In this document: piece after piece, positions 61,634 through 64,000 of the stretch
How positions within the stretch are numbered: the first letter of the stretch is position 1
How the letters are laid out: each line of letters opens with the position of its first letter
DNA from: Streptomyces sp. cf386
GTDB taxonomy: Bacteria > Actinomycetota > Actinomycetes > Streptomycetales > Streptomycetaceae
Assembly (NCBI RefSeq): GCF_900103585.1
Contig: NZ_FNHV01000001.1
Coordinates: forward strand, 265,326 to 329,325
Reading direction: 5' to 3'
Length of the DNA stretch: 64,000 nucleotides
Program-made: the position numbers and the translations under genes
Notes under the pieces: model-generated
The model's input: the letters and a program-made list of their open reading frames with translations, nothing else
Told to the model about the DNA's origin: nothing
Database searches by the model: none

Positions 61634-62422
61634 TTAGACGAACTTCTGGCTCGCGAGGTACTCGGCGAGCTGCTTGCCGCCCTCGCCCTCGTCCTTGACG
61701 ATCGTGCCGGCGGTACGGGCCGGGCGCTCGGCCGCGGTGTCCACGACGGTGTAGGCACCCTCGAGACCGACCTCCTCGGCCTCGATCTCCAGGTCGGAGA
61801 GGTCCCAGGACTGAACCGGCTTCTTCTTGGCGGCCATGATGCCCTTGAAGGACGGGTAGCGCGCCTCGCCCGACTGGTCGGTGACCGACACGACGGCCGG
61901 CAGGGACGCCTCGAGCTGCTCGGAGGCGGCGTCGCCGTCCCGGCGGCCCTTGACCGTGCCGTCCTCGACGGAGACCTCGGACAGCAGGGTGACCTGCGGA
62001 ACGCCCAGGCGCTCGGCCAGCAGGGCCGGGACGACACCCATGGTGCCGTCGGTGGAGGCCATGCCGGAGATCACCAGGTCGTAGCCGGCCTTCTCGATCG
62101 CCTTGGCCAGCACCAGGGAGGTGCCGATGGCGTCGGTGCCGTGCAGGTCGTCGTCCTCGACGTGGATCGCCTTGTCGGCGCCCATCGACAGGGCCTTGCG
62201 CAGCGCGTCCTTGGCGTCCTCCGGGCCGACCGTCAGGACGGTGATCTCGACGTCGTCGTCGGAGTTCTCGGAGATCTGCAGCGCCTGCTCGACGGCGTAC
62301 TCGTCGAGCTCGGAGAGCAGACCGTCCACGTCGTCCCGGTCGACGGTCAGGTCATCGGCGAAGTGCCGGTCGCCAGTGGCGTCGGGCACGTACTTCACAG
62401 TGACAACGATCCTCAAGCTCAC
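61634..62422 (-). CDS. etfB: Electron transfer flavoprotein subunit beta
   Basis: A 262-residue protein starting SLRIVVTVKYVPDATGDRHF, with AMP-binding segments VLAKAIEKAGYDLVISGMAS and the recognition-loop region SVTDQSGEARYPSFKGIMAA. It is the EtfB partner of the downstream etfA. The two form the soluble flavoprotein of fatty-acid and amino-acid oxidation. The start is GTG 62422. Confidence 0.97.
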   Translation of the reverse strand: MSLRIVVTVKYVPDATGDRHFADDLTVDRDDVDGLLSELDEYAVEQALQISENSDDDVEITVLTVGPEDAKDALRKALSMGADKAIHVEDDDLHGTDAIGTSLVLAKAIEKAGYDLVISGMASTDGTMGVVPALLAERLGVPQVTLLSEVSVEDGTVKGRRDGDAASEQLEASLPAVVSVTDQSGEARYPSFKGIMAAKKKPVQSWDLSDLEIEAEEVGLEGAYTVVDTAAERPARTAGTIVKDEGEGGKQLAEYLASQKFV

Positions 62423-62530
62423 GCCGGCTCTCCTACTGCGTCGACATTTCTCTGCTGCCTACTTGCAGGCAGCATAGGCGCCCCAAGCGGCCGATCCCGA
62501 TCGGGGCGACCCGCGCTCCGAGCGAAATAT

Positions 62531-62542
62531 TACTCGTCAGTA
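62531..62542. promoter_or_regulatory. Inverted repeat TACT-CGTC-AGTA upstream of etfB
   Basis: A small palindrome about 110 bp upstream of etfB in an AT-richer patch of the promoter region. It could bind a fatty-acid regulator, but arms of 4 bp are weak evidence. Confidence 0.25.
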
Positions 62543-62664
62543 CACCCAGTTCGTTCCCGCTAAGCAAGCGCTTTGAACTGTGACCTTTGCAACGCAGCGT
62601 AATCGGAGTCGGACCGCTTCGCAGAACGGCGGAGGGGCTGATCGGTCACATCGGCCCGGTGACG

Positions 62665-63174
62665 TCAGTCACGCAGGCCGTTGAACCGGCCCTGGTGGTA
62701 CAGGAGCGGACGTCCGGGACCGGTGGGGTCACCCAGGACGACCTCGGCCAGCACGATGCGGTGATCACCCGCGGGCACCCGCCCCACGACCCGGCACACC
62801 ATCCAGGCGAGGACGTCGTCGAGCACGGGAACGCCTTCAGGACCCTCGCGCCAGGCCGTGGACGCGCCGAAGCGGTCGGCACCGCTACGGGCGAAGGTGG
62901 CGGCCAGCTCCTGTTGGTGCTCGCCGAGTACGTGGACGCCGATGTGGTCGGTGCCGGATATCGCGGGCCAGCTGGAGGCGCCGGTGCCGATGCCGAAGGA
63001 GAGCATCGGGGGCTCGGCGGAGACCGACGTGAGGGAGGTGGCGGTGAAGCCGACCGGGCCCGACTCACCGCGGGCGGTGATCACGGCCACTCCGGCGGCA
63101 TGGCGTCGGAAGACGGAGCGGAGCAGGTCGGGAGAGGCGAGCTGGGCTGTGCCGAGGTCGGACGTGGCCGTCAT
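62665..63174 (-). CDS. Flavin reductase family protein
   Basis: A 169-residue FMN-binding split-barrel protein: SVFRRHAAGVAVITARGESGPVGFTATSLTSVSAEPPMLSFGI is the family start, HIGVHVLGEHQQELAATFA and DHRIVLAEVVLG the middle and C-terminal strands. It reduces FMN/FAD with NAD(P)H, often supplying a two-component monooxygenase. ATG 63174 has AGAAGGA upstream. It follows the thioredoxin-like gene on the same strand after 209 bp. No partner oxygenase is adjacent. Confidence 0.9.
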   Translation of the reverse strand: MTATSDLGTAQLASPDLLRSVFRRHAAGVAVITARGESGPVGFTATSLTSVSAEPPMLSFGIGTGASSWPAISGTDHIGVHVLGEHQQELAATFARSGADRFGASTAWREGPEGVPVLDDVLAWMVCRVVGRVPAGDHRIVLAEVVLGDPTGPGRPLLYHQGRFNGLRD

Positions 63175-63383
63175 GGAATTGTCCTTCTGCGAGGGGAGGC
63201 GTACGGACCGGTGACTGCTCAACAGCCCGGACAGCGCGCGCTCGCGGTGCGGGCCAGGTCGACATGGGCCCGCCCGAAGAGAAGGAGTTCCTCTGGCATA
63301 CGGTCAGGCTGACGATAGGTGGTGCGCACAGTCAAGTACGTTCCGGCATGTGGGAGATGACTCACCCTCGGCATCACGGCCCC

Positions 63384-63797
63384 TCAGACCGCTTCACCCA
63401 GGGCGGCGATCACGTCCGCCTTGCGCGGCTGACCGGTGGCCCGCCGTACGACGTTGCCGCCCGCGTCGAGGACCAGCACGGTCGGCGTCTTGAGGATGTC
63501 GAGCCGTCGTACGAGGTCCAGCTGGTCCTCGGCGTCGATCTCGACGTGGGTCACGCCCGGGACCATGCCGGCGACCTCGCCCAGGACACGCCGGGTGGCC
63601 CGGCAGGGGGCACAGAAGGCGCTGGAGAACTGCACGAGGGTGGCGCGCTCGCCCAACGCCTCCCCCAACTCGGCCGCCCCGAGCCGCTTTCCGTCGTCGC
63701 GCCCGCGCACCCGTACTCTCCCGCTCCGCCGCCGCTGCAGCACTCCGTAGACGCTCGCCGCCACGAGCACCACCGCACACACCACAAGTCCGCTCAT
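63384..63797 (-). CDS. Membrane-anchored thioredoxin-like protein
   Basis: A 137-residue protein with an N-terminal transmembrane helix (residues 3-21), a basic segment (RRRSGRVRVRGRDD) and a thioredoxin domain with the CAPC active site (Cys62, Cys65), followed by DILKTPTVLVLDAGGNVVRR with the cis-Pro. The basic residues after the helix suggest the domain may face the cytosol. ATG 63797 is preferred to a TTG at 63827. It is divergent from the DUF4395 gene, its usual genomic partner. Confidence 0.9.
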   Translation of the reverse strand: MSGLVVCAVVLVAASVYGVLQRRRSGRVRVRGRDDGKRLGAAELGEALGERATLVQFSSAFCAPCRATRRVLGEVAGMVPGVTHVEIDAEDQLDLVRRLDILKTPTVLVLDAGGNVVRRATGQPRKADVIAALGEAV

Positions 63798-63874
63798 CAC
63801 CCTGCTCAAGCGTTCACGAGACTGCAAAGATTCCCGACTCCCGGAAAGCCTTTCCGCTGCGGAATGCTTGATTC

Positions 63875-64000
63875 ATGGACATCGACGTAAGAGGGCCGCG
63901 CTTCGGAGCGGCCCTGACGACCGTGGTGCTCGCGGTCGTTCTGGTCACCGGAAATGCCTGGCTGCTGGCCTGGCAGACGCTGGCCTTCGCGCTGGGCGCG
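63875..64000 (+). CDS. DUF4395 family membrane protein, cut by window end
   Basis: The first 42 residues start MDIDVRGPRFGAALTTVVLA and run into a hydrophobic helix pair (VVLVTGNAWLLAWQTLAFALGA). This N-terminus is typical of DUF4395 proteins, four-helix membrane proteins usually encoded next to a thioredoxin-like gene, as here, and thought to assist redox chemistry at the membrane. No stop codon occurs before the end of the window. Confidence 0.8.
   Translation, partial: MDIDVRGPRFGAALTTVVLAVVLVTGNAWLLAWQTLAFALGA

Overview
The window is a high-GC actinobacterial chromosome segment, almost certainly from Streptomyces or a close relative. The evidence is GC-rich third codon positions throughout, GTG and TTG starts, many leaderless promoters, a mycothiol-dependent maleylpyruvate-isomerase-type enzyme, a deazaflavin-dependent nitroreductase, SARP/BTAD and MarR/TetR/LacI regulators, and a monomeric NADP isocitrate dehydrogenase of 739 residues. 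No rRNA, tRNA, CRISPR array, insertion sequence or prophage was seen.

Layout. 1-7,662: mostly core functions (crotonase-family enzyme, MscS channel, secreted M1 aminopeptidase, isocitrate dehydrogenase, DUF5713 protein, N-formylglutamate amidohydrolase). 7,672-16,090: an accessory cluster with an ECF-like sigma factor, a cytosolic subtilisin, a divergent TPR-CHAT (caspase-like) protein, an ATPase-LuxR regulator and an astacin-like zinc protease without a signal peptide. 16,226-31,942: a nine-gene minus-strand operon of about 15.7 kb. Read in transcription order it encodes a short RiPP precursor of the FxSxx-COOH type (with a variant Tyr-x-Asp tail), an FxsB-type radical SAM/SPASM maturase, a DUF4231/SLATT-like two-helix membrane protein, a TIR protein with a conserved catalytic-type Glu, a MoxR AAA+ ATPase, a vWA protein, and three large paralogous TIR-like/NB-ARC/TPR (NLR-like) proteins that all end in the same WDFEPQP-x tail. 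This operon is the most unusual part of the window.

32,151-52,511: transporters and regulators (two MFS genes, MarR, two-component system, MMPL, SARP/BTAD, TetR), small enzymes, a geranylgeranyl-reductase-type flavoprotein, an M20 dipeptidase, an APH-like kinase, a P-loop/Nudix fusion, a TIGR01777 epimerase and a secreted GH27 alpha-galactosidase. 52,608-64,000: a ROK sugar kinase divergent from a LacI regulator, a large transmembrane Ser/Thr kinase, a DUF6986 protein, a secreted EEP nuclease/phosphatase, etfBA, a flavin reductase, a membrane-anchored thioredoxin and a DUF4395 gene cut by the window end.

How the parts may work together (inference): the Fxs-type operon looks like a ligand- or stress-sensing system. 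NLR-like ATPases with TPR sensors, a MoxR-vWA chaperone pair, a TIR NADase candidate and a SLATT-type membrane effector sit beside a modified peptide that could act as signal or trigger. The neighbouring sigma/subtilisin/CHAT cluster has the logic of a protease-cascade conflict or cell-death module. Together 7.7-31.9 kb forms a conflict-type island between housekeeping genes.
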